Made by a program: the position numbers and the translations under genes. A stretch of DNA of 64,000 nt from Halichoerus grypus. Lineage: Eukaryota; Chordata; Mammalia; Carnivora; Phocidae. Under the pieces are notes generated by a model that saw nothing but the letters and a program-made list of their open reading frames with translations, was not told the origin of the DNA and did not search any database. Location of the stretch: assembly GCF_964656455.1 (NCBI RefSeq), contig NC_135720.1:99460696-99524695 (forward strand). Direction: 5' to 3'. Below, in pieces: positions 53,534-64,000 of this stretch (position 1 is the stretch's first letter; each line of letters begins with the position of its first letter).

Positions 53534-56500
53534 TATGGCAACCACCTCCTCTCTGGGTTCTTCTTCAGGTCTTTTCCTTCGTAGTCTCTGTGTTTTACAA
53601 CCTTGGGGCAGTTAAATCCTCAAGCACTGGTATAGATATCTGACAGAAAATGCAAATTAGAACTTGCTATATATTTTTTTCAGAATGTTTAATTCCCCAA
53701 ACTAAAATCACTGAAATAGTTTAATAAGTGCAGGTAAGCTCATGGTTTTGCCTTTTTGCATTTTGATTCAATTAAATGTTTATTTCTTCAACCAAACATA
53801 CTCATTATAAAAGTTCCCCAGAAGAGTCATTTGATGGAAATAAGTCCTTTGGCACAAATTTTTCTTATTTTTCTCAATAGAGAGAAGATAAAATTCAATA
53901 GTAAGTGCTTTGGCTCGCCCTGTTGGAAATAATATTTTCCCTAAAGACAAACTTTAGCTTGTGTGATATTCTAAGACTTTTTAGCTAAATATATGCTCTA
54001 TAAGTACCAATTTGTCAAAACACAACCTAGTTATTTTACCAACTTCTCCCAGTGTAAGACATGACTGAAAGAAGTGAGAAAAATGAGAAACAGAAGCAAT
54101 GATCTGGATCGGTTCTGGTAAGACCTCTGCAGGTGGTTCTGTGGTCCAGTGTCGTCCAGTTTTCAGAGGAACAGTGCATCCCTAAGATTGGCAACATGGC
54201 GTCTCATTTCATTCAACCTGGCAACACTTGCTAATATACACATAGGCACATATCTGTGTGAAGCCAAATGAATAAGCATTTTAAGTGCATACTTGTGAAT
54301 ATAATTTGGCTGGGAATACGAAGAAATTAAAATAGAATCCAGGTTTTCAAGGGGTTGAAAGGCTAACTGAGAATACTAGATGTTAAGACTCTAAATTGTG
54401 TGACACATTTTTACATGGTTTGTGAATGCAAAAAAAAAATCATTCTAGTTTATTATAATAGATAAAAGAGATTATTTGGGGCAAAAATAGACAAAAATAC
54501 TTACATGCCTAAATAAATTCTTCTGATATTTCATATATATATTTTAAAAATTTACAAGATGTGTATACATACATATATAGAAAAATTATATATCAGTATC
54601 TATCTTCATTTACTTATATATATGTAGATATACAATTGACATATCTGAATGCATTATCTATAAAATGTCAAGAAACTCATTTGACTGAATTCATCACGTA
54701 ATTGACTACATATTCTAGGTTCTGGTGGATGAATTTTTATTATTCAGTTGAATTTTCCTCGTTTTGGATATCAGACCTGAAATAAACAAAGTTGAGCTTA
54801 GAGTTGCCCAATTATAAAGGCTATAGGAAAAAATCTGCATATTATCGAGCCCCCACCCTCCTCTCCCCAACTCCTGTGAGGCTCTGAGGCCATTTCCTTC
54901 ATCTGCAAAATGAAAATGTAGCTCTGAGGCCGTGTAGTGGGCTGTGCTCCTGACAGCTGCCCCAAGACTCCAGGGAGTAAAGGGTCTAATCGCCAGTCTC
55001 CACAAAGAGAGTGCACAAGGCAGAAGGTGCTCCACCTCTCACCAAGAAAATAAAGAGCCCAGTAACCATCCCCCACACCCTTTGCTTCCCCAAGCTGGGC
55101 CAAATCTCTCCCACAAAGATGGACAAAGCTCTTAATAGAGAAATTGGAAAATCTGACACTCTTTGGGGAAAAGAGGTCCTCTTGGAACGTGAATCTGCCC
55201 TTGGGCAAAGCGACTTTACATAGTCATGGTAATTATTTTATATGATTATTTCACTTTAATCATCATTAGTATTAACACGTTATAATATAGAAAAACATTG
55301 TTTGTTTGTTTCAGAAATAGCACCGTAAAGTACTTTTAATAACCATTTAAAAAACACTTGTAAATGTAAAGTTTCTAACTAAAGTTCCCTGAATTAATTT
55401 TTGCTGTGTGTAATTCGCTTTACTTTTCTTAAAGAAAAACAAGCAAAGAAACCCTCATTTCCCCTTTCTTATTTGGCTTCACATCCTAATGTTCAGTTTT
55501 CTAGATTGCTTATAGAACTAAACTCGCAAAAAAAATATGTCTCTAGGACATGAAGGAATTCAAGCTTTTTAAAAAAATTCAGGAGTATCTACTGTTGGAA
55601 GGCTGCTTTAAAGACATACCTATTTTGAAAAGCAGGCTGGGAAATCTTGCAAAGTCAGTACCTTTGGCAACATATACCGGCTCTGCTGCTTCCTGAAATC
55701 TGGGTTCAGGCCACAGGTAAATCGACGTGAGGCATCTGCCTCATCATGCCTGGCATGGAAAAGTCTGAGTCATGCTTCTTGACATCAGAGAAGCTTACAT
55801 TTGAAATTTTGTGTTAAAGGTTTCTATGTCCAATAGAATCACATCATTTTAATTTTTATGTTTCCCGAAGATTTCCTCAGGAATCTAAGACACTCCTTCC
55901 ACTGGATGTTTTCTTGAGATCTTGCTTTTGCAGAATGACAACAGCAAGTGCACTTAGATCGAAAGGCCAGAGAAAGAGTAAACAAAGCACAAGTATTCCT
56001 GCACCGAAGGCAAAGAGCCGGAGCAGTGGCCCAGCATTGCGCCCAGAGCTGTCTCCTGGCCCCAGATCGTTAGCTGCTTCCATTGCATTGGTCCCTGAGG
56101 GTGTGCTTTGGCTCTTGGCTGCTGGGTACAGAATTTCCTCCTCCTGCTAGGCGAAGTCCCTGTGGGTACTGACAGGACTCCCCATTTCTTTCCTCTTTTG
56201 GCCTCACACCTGCTCCCCTCTGTCTGGAATACATCTGTCCACAGCACTGTCTAGATAAGTCTCCCATGTGTGTACCTTGTAGCAGTTCAGTGCTTCATAG
56301 GGAAACATAGCAATTAAAGGAGGCCAGGAATTCCTACCTGATGCAGCCAGGAGTATATAGTCTCAGAGAGAAGCCTCCATTTTTGTTCTAAGCTACAGCA
56401 CCAAAAAGCTTCTCTTACTTCTCGATGCTGCCGTTAAGCGCTGGCAGCTCCATTTCTTTGGTGTTCTGGAGAGCCGTGGACTCTGACTATTCAGAGGGTA

Positions 56501-57365
56501 GCTGATGCTTTCTGTACCATTCCAAACACTGTCCAGGTAAATACCCAGTGGCATTGGTGACACATAGCCACCTGGATTACCAGTGGCAAGGTCAGGATTC
56601 CCAAAGGCCATCCTTTCTCATTCGCCTAGGACCTATATCCAAGTATAACATGAATCATATTCCTCTCAACCAGAGTATCACACTTTTGAGGGAGATGATT
56701 TATGCAGTAAGTCAGCTGACAATTTTGCAAAGGAGGGAATTCTGCTCTTCTTTGCAACCTGTCAGCATTGGTAGGTAAATTAATTACACCACTTATAATA
56801 AACCCATAGGTTAAAGAGGGACAACTTGGTCTAGATTAAGAAGACTGTGTTAACTACCAATTTTACCAAGTACTAGTTGGGTTACTTTGAGCTGATAATT
56901 CACCTCTTTACATTCCATTTTCTGCCATCTATGAAAAAGTTCTTTTTTTTTTTTTTACTTCTTTAGAGTAATTGTAATAATTAAACAAGAGGTTAATTAA
57001 TATACATTGACTAAAAGTGTTTGTAGAATTGTAAAGCAATGCAAATAGTCCTTGTTTTTATTGGCTCTGATTAAACAGTTTCCAAGATTCCATTAACCAT
57101 TTCTTTTCTGAATTTCTGTTCTATTTATTATCTGTTCCTCGCGTTTTTAATTTCTATGATTATTTGTATCGTCCCCGAGGGTGCGGGACTTTCTTGGCTA
57201 TTGCATGAGGCAGTTAAGAAGTAGGGTGATTCCAAATTGCACATTATTAAACCAGGTCGTGTGTTAGAGCACCAAAACAAATCACAACATAAAACTTTTA
57301 TATTTAGCATGAGGAAAATTAGAGCATTTTATTGTAAGATGTTTCGGGAAAAAAAATAGCTTCAT
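53534..57365. other. Mostly single-copy DNA, locally GC-richer
   Basis: No named repeat except a weak MIR-like patch (ATTTCCTTCATCTGCAAAAT, about 54888-54910). 54530-54640 is AT-rich. 54840-56640 is richer in G+C than its surroundings and holds several unassigned frames: 136 codons at 54798-55208 on minus, 97 at 55954-56247 on minus, and 72 at 56393-56611 on minus. None shows a domain I recognise. Confidence 0.5.
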
Positions 57366-57369
57366 CTTT

Positions 57370-57490
57370 TCTTCCTTAGAGATATTCTGACCTCCTTCAC
57401 AGGGTTATTGTGATGAATATCTAATAAAAAATTGTTGTAAAGCACTTTGCAAAAATAAAGTGCTATAGAATTGCTTAATAATAATAATTA
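57370..57490 (+). mobile_element. MIR-type SINE (MIR3-like)
   Basis: TTCACAGGGTTATTGTGATG, then TTGTAAAGCACTTTGCAAAA and AAAGTGCTATAGAA follow a MIR-type 3' half in sense orientation. Confidence 0.65.
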
Positions 57491-58015
57491 GATTTCAGTC
57501 CATTATTGCACAGAGCAATTGCCACCAACAAGATAGCAAATAACTTAATTGTTCTGCATTCCTTTCTTAAGGACTTTTCATATTTTGTCTTGGGACATTT
57601 ACCTTGCCTGTTTCTATAGGACTCTTTCGAACTGCACTGATATCACAAAATCCCTGGAGGGGTACAAAACTGCTGATGATCCTCCTCCTTGGAGCAGGTT
57701 CTCAGATGCTATAGGCTGGATCTGCAACCACAATAGACCCAGCTACTTAAGTTCTCTGGGCTGAACTGTAAAGTGGAGAAAATAGCTTTGTTTTATGACA
57801 GGGTCATCATTTCCTATTGTTTCAGATACATGGTGTTTTTTTTACTGGAGAATCTCTCTTATAGTTCTACCTATGTACTGACAGAAAGAATTTATCAATT
57901 TTCCTTCTGAAGAACCATGTAAGTCCCATTTTTTTTTAATGGATCATGTTCATAATGGGCTTAGGAAGAGAAACAATCTGAGTTAAGACTAGTTAGCATG
58001 ATGTAAATAATAACG
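57491..58015. other. Single-copy DNA, nothing recognised
   Basis: No gene or named repeat seen in this half kilobase. Confidence 0.45.
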
Positions 58016-58016
58016 C

Positions 58017-58240
58017 CATCACCCCCACTGATAATAGCAGCTAATATTTATTGAGTGTGTGCAAATATTCAGGTTCTGTGATAAGTGCTTTAGAAGCATT
58101 AGAAACATTACCTATTTAATTTTTATAAAAATCTACCTGGTAGGTATAATGAAAGGCCCAGCTAAATGCTTATCCAAGATCATATGGGTAGAATGAAGAT
58201 TTGAAACTTGAGAGTCTGTCTCAGGCCTGTCTTATTGTTA
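58017..58240 (-). mobile_element. MIR SINE
   Basis: AGCAGCTAATATTTATTGAG, GTGATAAGTGCTTTAGAAGC, GAAACTTGAGAGTCTGTCTC follow reverse MIR almost end to end. Confidence 0.8.
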
Positions 58241-58785
58241 TAAAAGTGGTCTTTCTACAAATGAAATCAGTAGATATTTCTTTATGAACATAAAAACTTT
58301 AGATTACAGATTGAATATAAGAAGTTTTTACTTTGACTTGCTACTGTCTTTTATTCACCCATTCAACCACTTTTCATCTAGATGCACTAACATTGCACAG
58401 AAATTTTCACAAGATTAGGAGGTAGATCTGCTCCTAGAAATACAGTTGAAACTTATAAACTAGTGTCCATTTTCAATGATTTCCCTGAAAATTTATACAG
58501 ATTATTGGGTAGGTTATATCTTCCACTGACGTTCATAGGCACAACTGTTTTTTAGATCTGCTGAAGTTCAAAACTAGCTAAAGGATGCATATCAGAGAAT
58601 ATAACAAAAGTCTGAATTTTAAAAATTACTTTTTGTCCCCATGTGGACCAATGAGCAGTATCGCCAAGAAGCCAATGCAAGGGTGTGATTAGTCACAAAG
58701 TTCATGCTGTCAGATAAGCCAGTATTCAAATGTCATATAACCTTTAAGTTTATTTTCTGTAAACGGGGTAAAATAATTGTAAAAA
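58241..58785. other. Single-copy DNA, nothing recognised
   Basis: No gene or named repeat seen between the two MIR copies. Confidence 0.45.
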
Positions 58786-58786
58786 T

Positions 58787-59045
58787 AGCAATAGTAATTA
58801 ACACTTAATAAATGCTTCCATGCCAGGCACTGTTCTAAGGGATTTATGTGTATTAACTTATTTCTTCTTCAGGACAGTCCTAAGAAGCAGGCACTGTTAT
58901 TATCTCTATTTTATCAGTGGGGAAGGTAAGGCACAGAGAGGTTAGGTAACTTGCTCAAGATCCACAGCAGCTGAATGCGGAAGCTGGGATTCCAACCCCC
59001 TGGTCTGACTTAAGAGCCCAGATTCTGAATCGTTCTTTGAAAGCA
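58787..59045 (-). mobile_element. MIR SINE
   Basis: ATGCCAGGCACTGTTCTAAG, GGCACTGTTATTATCTCTAT, GGCACAGAGAGGTTAGGTAA and AGCTGGGATTCCAACCCCCT are textbook reverse MIR. It is one of the best preserved MIRs in the window. Confidence 0.88.
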
Positions 59046-60530
59046 CATGGTGGGGGGCCTGGTACACAGCAGGCTCCAAGTAGTGTCTTACGCTGGCACT
59101 GGGGAATGAGAGCAACAGCCATGTATTGATTGATCACTGAGGAACAAGGGAGGAACATTTTAGGTACTGTACGCTTTCAGATGCAATCATGGTCCTGAAA
59201 AAGCGTGGGCAGGAAATGTCTTTGTTTGTTTCCAAGAAGAGTTGTTTTAAATGTGGCTTTAATGTATGAGTTAGATGTGTCCTTATGTCCTCAGGTTAAA
59301 ATATCTCACCCTCCATCTTGTAGAAATTTGTCTATAGAGGGTGATTTATAAATCATTCAGTAACAGATGATGTTATAACGAAAGCAGTGGGAGTTTGAAA
59401 ATACCTACAGCAGATTAAGCTTGTGTTTATTTCAAAAAAGGCTCTGATCTAGCTTGGATTTTTGGCAGGCTCAACATGAGCCCAACATGAACTATTGTAA
59501 ATCAAAGCTTTTTTTTGAAAGTCAAACTTGGAGTATTTCCAGTCCCAATTAAATATCATTTGATGTGTTTTGGCCTTATATTTTTTAGGAAAAAAACTTC
59601 CCTTTTCTTTCTTATATTTATGGTCATGAACTCTGCTTGGACCTATGCTTTTAAAAAGTTGTTTCAGAAAAATTACAAAAACCTCAGGGCTTTTATAAAT
59701 TTGCCAAGAAAAGCAGATCAAGATACAGCAGGAACTCATGGATAAACTTAAATTTAAATATAGACATCAAATCTACAAATACCCTTTCGTTCTCTTCATT
59801 AAATTGTTTTAAACATTTGAAAATTCCGAGTCCCAAGATTGCTTTGCACCTCCTCTGCAGATTGCTTCAGTATTTTTCAGATTAGATTTATAATTATAAA
59901 GTAATAAATAGCTCATTCCTGATTTAACCAAAGGGGGGAAAAATCAGACAGCAGTCACACCAAGGGAAGCTACTCAAGGGAAAGCTCTTTAAAAAGTCTC
60001 TCGAGACTTTGTTAACAAAATAATTTATGATTATCTCATACTGTGCATGAATAACCCTCATAAATATGGCACAGAACAATCCAATTAATTATGCATCCTA
60101 AATGGCTTGATAATTTATGAAATTGTAGAATTCTGTTTAGCCTGACTTTTAAAAATGAATATAGATTACAGAGAAGGGAAAATTTTGTAAATGCAAATCA
60201 AAATTTTATATAGATAATGCAAAAACATTCAACTTACTATGTAGACTTCAGGATTATTGGATGGATTGATTTACAGAGATTTTAGTTCTGCCTTTATTCT
60301 TATAGAGTGTTTGAGGCTTGAGTTATTTTTGTCATAATATTTTTGAGCTGACTTTCCTCTAAGTGATTTATTTTATAAAATTAAAAATATTAAATAGGAA
60401 AGGCTGAGTATGTTGTCACCAAATTGCTGTTAAAAAATACTGAATAAAATTTATCATCAAAAATTTTTAAAGTCACATTTTATGTATGAAAGATGTCTAG
60501 AGAGAAAGGAGGACTACGGAAAGTTACGAT
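59046..60530. other. Single-copy DNA, candidate conserved non-coding element
   Basis: 59880-60160 is free of recognisable repeats and rich in TAAT/ATTA motifs (for example CCAATTAATTATGCATCC at about 60080). That is compatible with a regulatory element, but there is no direct evidence. The frames at 59449-59745 overlap on both strands and are not convincing. Confidence 0.35.
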
Positions 60531-60543
60531 AATATCTTATTTC

Positions 60544-60733
60544 GGGACGCCTGGGTGGCTCAGTCGTTAAGCGTCTGCCTTCGGCTCAGGTCATGATCCC
60601 AGGGTCCCGGGATCGAGTGCCACATCGGGCTCCCTGCTCAGTGGGGACCCTGCTTCTCCCTATCCCTCTGCTGCTCCCCCTGCTTGTGCTCTCTCTCTCT
60701 CTGACAAATAAATAAATAAAAATCTTTAAAAAA
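60544..60733 (+). mobile_element. Can-SINE, young type
   Basis: GGACGCCTGGGTGGCTCAGT start, CATGATCCCAGGGTCCCGGG, CT-rich part and AAATAAATAAATAAAAATCT tail. It is flanked exactly by AATATCTTATTT (60531-60542 and 60734-60745). Confidence 0.96.
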
Positions 60734-60745
60734 AATATCTTATTT

Positions 60746-61203
60746 ACTTATTTTTAAAATAGGGTTCTGAGCATGTTTTTGGTTGAGCTTGTGGCTAAAG
60801 CTAGACTTGACCCTGCAAGTATTAAAGCAAGTTCTGCTTCTTTCACACTATGCAAAAGTTACACTTTGCCTCCAATTCTATCTAAAGACAAAAGCTCAGC
60901 TGACTTTGACAATTTTCATGACATAGTATCTGTAAGGCAGCCTTATTTGATTTACGGTATTTTGAATTTCTATTATTTGCTTTAGAAAGTTTTAATTGTC
61001 AATGGATCATTATTTCATGAATATCTTCACTAGCAGATAGAGGCAAAAAAATTGATATGTCTTTGTGAATGATGTTTGGATAAATAAACATTTGTTATTA
61101 GAAATTTTCCTTCTCTGTGTTATGTGGATATTTGAAAAAATTACTCAGTTTTCCACTGATGGAAGATTTTGGAAAGACTAATGAGCTTTCCACTAGCCTC
61201 AAT
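60746..61203. other. Single-copy DNA
   Basis: The frame at 60773-60985 on plus (70 codons) has no recognisable domain. Nothing else seen. Confidence 0.45.
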
Positions 61204-61206
61204 TTT

Positions 61207-61312
61207 CTTTCAATGAATAAGGGTAGTGAGTATAACCTGAGGAGACAACAGTTAGATTTCTTTCAATGAATAAGGGTAGTGAGTATAACCTGGAGAGACA
61301 CCAGTTAGATTT
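61207..61312. repeat. 53-bp tandem duplication
   Basis: The unit beginning CTTTCAATGAATAAGGGTAG and ending in ACAGTTAGATTT occurs twice, one period of 53 bp apart (CAATG at 61211 and 61264). The copies differ at about four positions, so the duplication is moderately old. Confidence 0.93.
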
Positions 61313-61334
61313 GGATTCTGCACATATTCTTTAA

Positions 61335-61990
61335 TTTTTTTCTGTCTTAAAAAACCCCTTTTATCTTGAAACAATTGTAGATTTACACTACGTTTCAAGG
61401 AATGTATAGAAAGGTTCCACGAGCCCTTCACCTAGCTTCCTCCAATCTTAATATCTCGCATAATTATAATATAGTATCAGTGCCTGGAAATGGACATTGG
61501 TACAATTCATAGGGCTTATTCAGATTTCTCTAGTCAGTTATTTATGCACCCAGTTTTGTGTGTGTTGTGTGTGTGTGTGATGCTTTGTGCAATTTTATCA
61601 TAGGTATAATTTGTATGATTATTACCACAATCAAGATACAGAGATATATCATTACCACAAAGCTTCCTCATACTCAGGTTCTCTGGGTTGGTAGTGCTGT
61701 TCAGTCTTATATCACTGCTTATTTTCTCTCTAGTAGTCCTATCAGTTGCTATCAGACTTCTACCCGTTCTATCAGACTTGGCTATTAAAATCCCTAACTA
61801 TAATTGTAAATTTGCCTACTTCTTTTAGCTTGTGACGTTTTGTTCCATGCATTTTGAAACTCTTTTGTTTGGCACACACACATTCAGGAAGACTGTATTT
61901 TCTTCATGACTTGATATTTTCATTATTATGAAATTTGTCTCTAGTAATTTTCTCTGTTCTGTAGTCTGCTTTGCATGATATTAATGTAGT
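61335..61990 (-). mobile_element. Ancient L1 fragments
   Basis: CAATTGTAGATTTACACTAC, then TTCACCTAGCTTCCTCCAAT and AATCAAGATACAGAGATATA fit an old L1 3' UTR type read in reverse. CTCTAGTAATTTTCTCTGTT/GCTTTGCATGATATTAATGT further on also looks L1-derived. Boundaries are approximate. Confidence 0.5.
61556..61580. repeat. (TG)n tract
   Basis: TG repeat with a TTG interruption inside the ancient L1 region. Confidence 0.8.
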
Positions 61991-62004
61991 AATTTTTGCT
62001 ATAT

Positions 62005-62365
62005 GCAAATGGTCACCTGGCACATGAAAAAATGCTCAACATCACTAATCATCAGGGAAATGCAAAGCAAAACCACAGTCAGATCACCAGTCAGAATGGC
62101 TAATATCAAAAAGAGAAGAAATAACAAGTGTTGGTGAAAATGTAGATGTAGAAAAAAGGGAATCCTCATGTAATGTTGGTGGGGATATAGATTGGTGCAA
62201 ACCTGTGGAAAACAGCATGCAGTTTCCTCAAAAAATTAAAAATAGAAATACCATATGATCCAGTAATTCTACTACTGGGTATTTATCCAAAGTAAATGAA
62301 AACACTAATGCAAAAAGATACATGCACCCCTGTGTTTATTGCAGGTTTATTTATAATAGTGGAAC
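62005..62365 (+). mobile_element. L1 ORF2 3' fragment
   Basis: ACATGAAAAAATGCTCAACATC, the AATAACAAGTGTTGGTGAAA zinc-knuckle region, TAGAAATACCATATGATCCA and GGTATTTATCCAAAGTAAAT are L1 ORF2 close to its C-terminus. Stops and small indels abound. It lacks a 3' UTR and poly(A). Confidence 0.87.
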
Positions 62366-62601
62366 AAATTCATCAGTGTAGTCACTTAATTTATGATATA
62401 TATGATACTAAAGTACAATCAGGAAAAATGATCTCTTCAAGCAAATAGTTTTGTGTTAAGTGCATATTCATATGGAACAAAACCAAAAGGTTAAGAGTAA
62501 AACTTCTGTACAAAGAAACTTATGTCTAGGTTGGATAGATGGAGTGACAGAAGAGAGATAGATGATAGATAAATAAATGATAGGTAGATAGAAAAATAGA
62601 T

Positions 62602-62632
<31 letters not shown>

Positions 62633-64000
62633 GATAGACAGATAATAGGTAGAAAAACAACTCAATGCAGGATAGCATATAGTAAATGCCAAGTAGGTAG
62701 TAGTATGAATAATACCACAACTCTGGAACAAAGGTAATCATATAGAGGAGGATAGGATCGAAACGGTCCTTGAAGGAAGAGTAGGCCTTAGATAAATGGA
62801 AAGCCTGTATGTTTGGAGCATGGACATAAGGTGGGGGAGAAGATGGAAAGTGGGAAGAGCAAGAAAGGCACTAGCCTAGAAGGCACCTCAGTATTAATCA
62901 AATAAAATCAACATGCTCCAAAATGGACTCTGCCTCCAACAGGATCCAAGGTTTGGCAAGCAGGAGATGGTATGGATGTATGAAATAATGTTGAAAGATG
63001 GCATACAGAGAGGGAAGAAAACTGACCATTGGAGTTATTAATTAAGGTTATTGGTTACTAATTAATGACTACCTTCAATAGCAGTTTTATAGATCTGTGG
63101 GCATAGAAGTCCATTTGGAAGGGATGAGAAAAAGATATGTGGAGATGGAGAAAATACATATTTTGATTAGTTGTGTTATGAAAAACATGGAGAAATGGGC
63201 CAGTAGCTCTCAGCAGATGGAATTAATGTAAAATATGTGGAAAAGACAGATAATCTACCATGCTTTTTTTAAACTGGTGTCTTTTTTATATTCAGTAGAG
63301 CAGGGACACAGATGAAGCAAGAGAAAAGAAATGGTAGGAGCCAAGCCTGCAAGAAGATCCAGATGAGAAAGAATCCATGGGAAGTAGAGAATTTTGATGA
63401 AGGAAAGAATTTCAATAGTCTGAGCACTCTTTTGGTAAAAGCCACTGAAAATAAGCTTTAGGAAGCCTTAATTTTACAGTTCTAATTTTTGGTTCCTAAT
63501 TTGAATGCCTTTATGAATGCATGAGTTTTAAGGACTGCACATTTTCCAGTCTTATCCATCATCTCTACCCAGTCTCTTTTCCAGATGTGCTTTGAAAAGT
63601 ACATGCTGGGCAGTTCTTCCATTGCTTTTTCTTCAGTGAACGTTGATTGCGTCAAATAGGGAAGAATACACTTGTCTGGGATCATGAAGACAAATTTTGC
63701 ATACTCCAGAGATATACTTAGGATGGGTCTTGAACTCTGCCTGAGGGTGGAATAGAAATAAGAGATTCATACTTCATGGCTTTATTTATTTTTTCCTATG
63801 CTGAACATTTATAAATAAGGATTGTCTGTCATTTGAGACTCCAGTAAATATTTACAGTTTAGTCCCAGCTGTTTTAGGTATACTGTAATCTCTTATGAAT
63901 AATTTTTTTCAACAAGTGAAGTTTTATTTTGTTTTTCACACATTTTAACGCATCATTTCTTCTTCATTAATCCACACCTCCCACGTGATGGTGTTTCACT
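62366..64000. other. Mostly single-copy DNA
   Basis: Contains the GATA repeat at 62602-62632. 63000-63420 has the purine-rich look of the ancient LINE relic at 42.2 kb, but I cannot assign it. No gene recognised up to the window end. Confidence 0.4.
62602..62632. repeat. (GATA)n microsatellite
   Basis: About seven perfect GATA units in a wider imperfect GATA/GGTA zone (62551-62650). The tyrosine/serine-rich frames on minus are artefacts of it. Confidence 0.93.

Noticed and set aside
54798..55208. 136-codon minus-strand frame, the longest outside L1
   Set aside because: No recognisable domain, poor codon character, overlaps a weak MIR-like patch and competing frames on both strands. A chance frame in a GC-richer patch is more likely.
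8334..60733. Recurring about 200-bp repeats as a possible CRISPR-like or regulatory array
   Set aside because: They are dispersed Can-SINEs, each with its own target-site duplication, in both orientations and with irregular spacing.
62468..62741. Tyrosine/serine-rich minus-strand frames
   Set aside because: They are translation of the GATA repeat region.

Overview
This is carnivoran nuclear DNA with no protein-coding gene that I can recognise. The window is AT-rich, its longest non-repeat open frames are short and unrecognised, and it is crowded with carnivore-specific retrotransposons. The clearest taxonomic marker is the tRNA-Lys-derived Can-SINE: I count 17 copies. Their wording (head GCCTGGGTGGCTCAGTCG, then a CTGCCTTCGGCTCAGGTCATG block and a pyrimidine-rich 3' part ending in AATAAATAAAATCTT) fits arctoid caniforms (bear, seal, mustelid and raccoon groups) better than what I remember of dog or cat SINE subfamilies. 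The species is inferred, not proven.

Layout. 1-3.2 kb is mostly single-copy with an L2 tail. 3.2-6.3 kb is an old 5'-truncated L1 on the plus strand. 6.3-13.9 kb is mostly single-copy with two SINEs and a pyrimidine-rich tract. 13.9-17.3 kb is a dense nest: a tandem SINE pair, a short L1 3' end, then a minus-strand L1 hit by four SINEs. 18.5-19.7 kb is an L2 split by a MaLR-type LTR. 21-22 kb holds two L1 pieces. 26.46-26.79 kb is a full-length 7SK RNA copy with a 10-bp target-site duplication and an A-rich tail, so a retrocopy. 27.8-34.6 kb carries MIR, MLT1, SINE and L2 pieces. 34.6-44 kb is largely single-copy with a few SINEs and old LINE/MIR relics. 44.65-48.05 kb is a younger carnivoran L1 with a 5' inversion. 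51.9-53.5 kb has two more young L1 3' ends; the second is inverted at its 5' end and carries a probable 3' transduction. 53.5-64 kb is mostly single-copy with MIRs, one SINE and L1 relics.

No genes act together here. The interest lies in the insertion mechanics recorded in the DNA: target-site duplications, twin-priming inversions with short overlaps at the junctions, 3' transduction, a SINE that appears to have carried sequence beyond its poly(A), a SINE dimer, and a 63-bp near-perfect inverted copy of local sequence that no ordinary transposition explains. I found no evidence for an undescribed gene system. Repeat family names come from recognition by eye and boundaries are good to a few bases only where target-site duplications are quoted.
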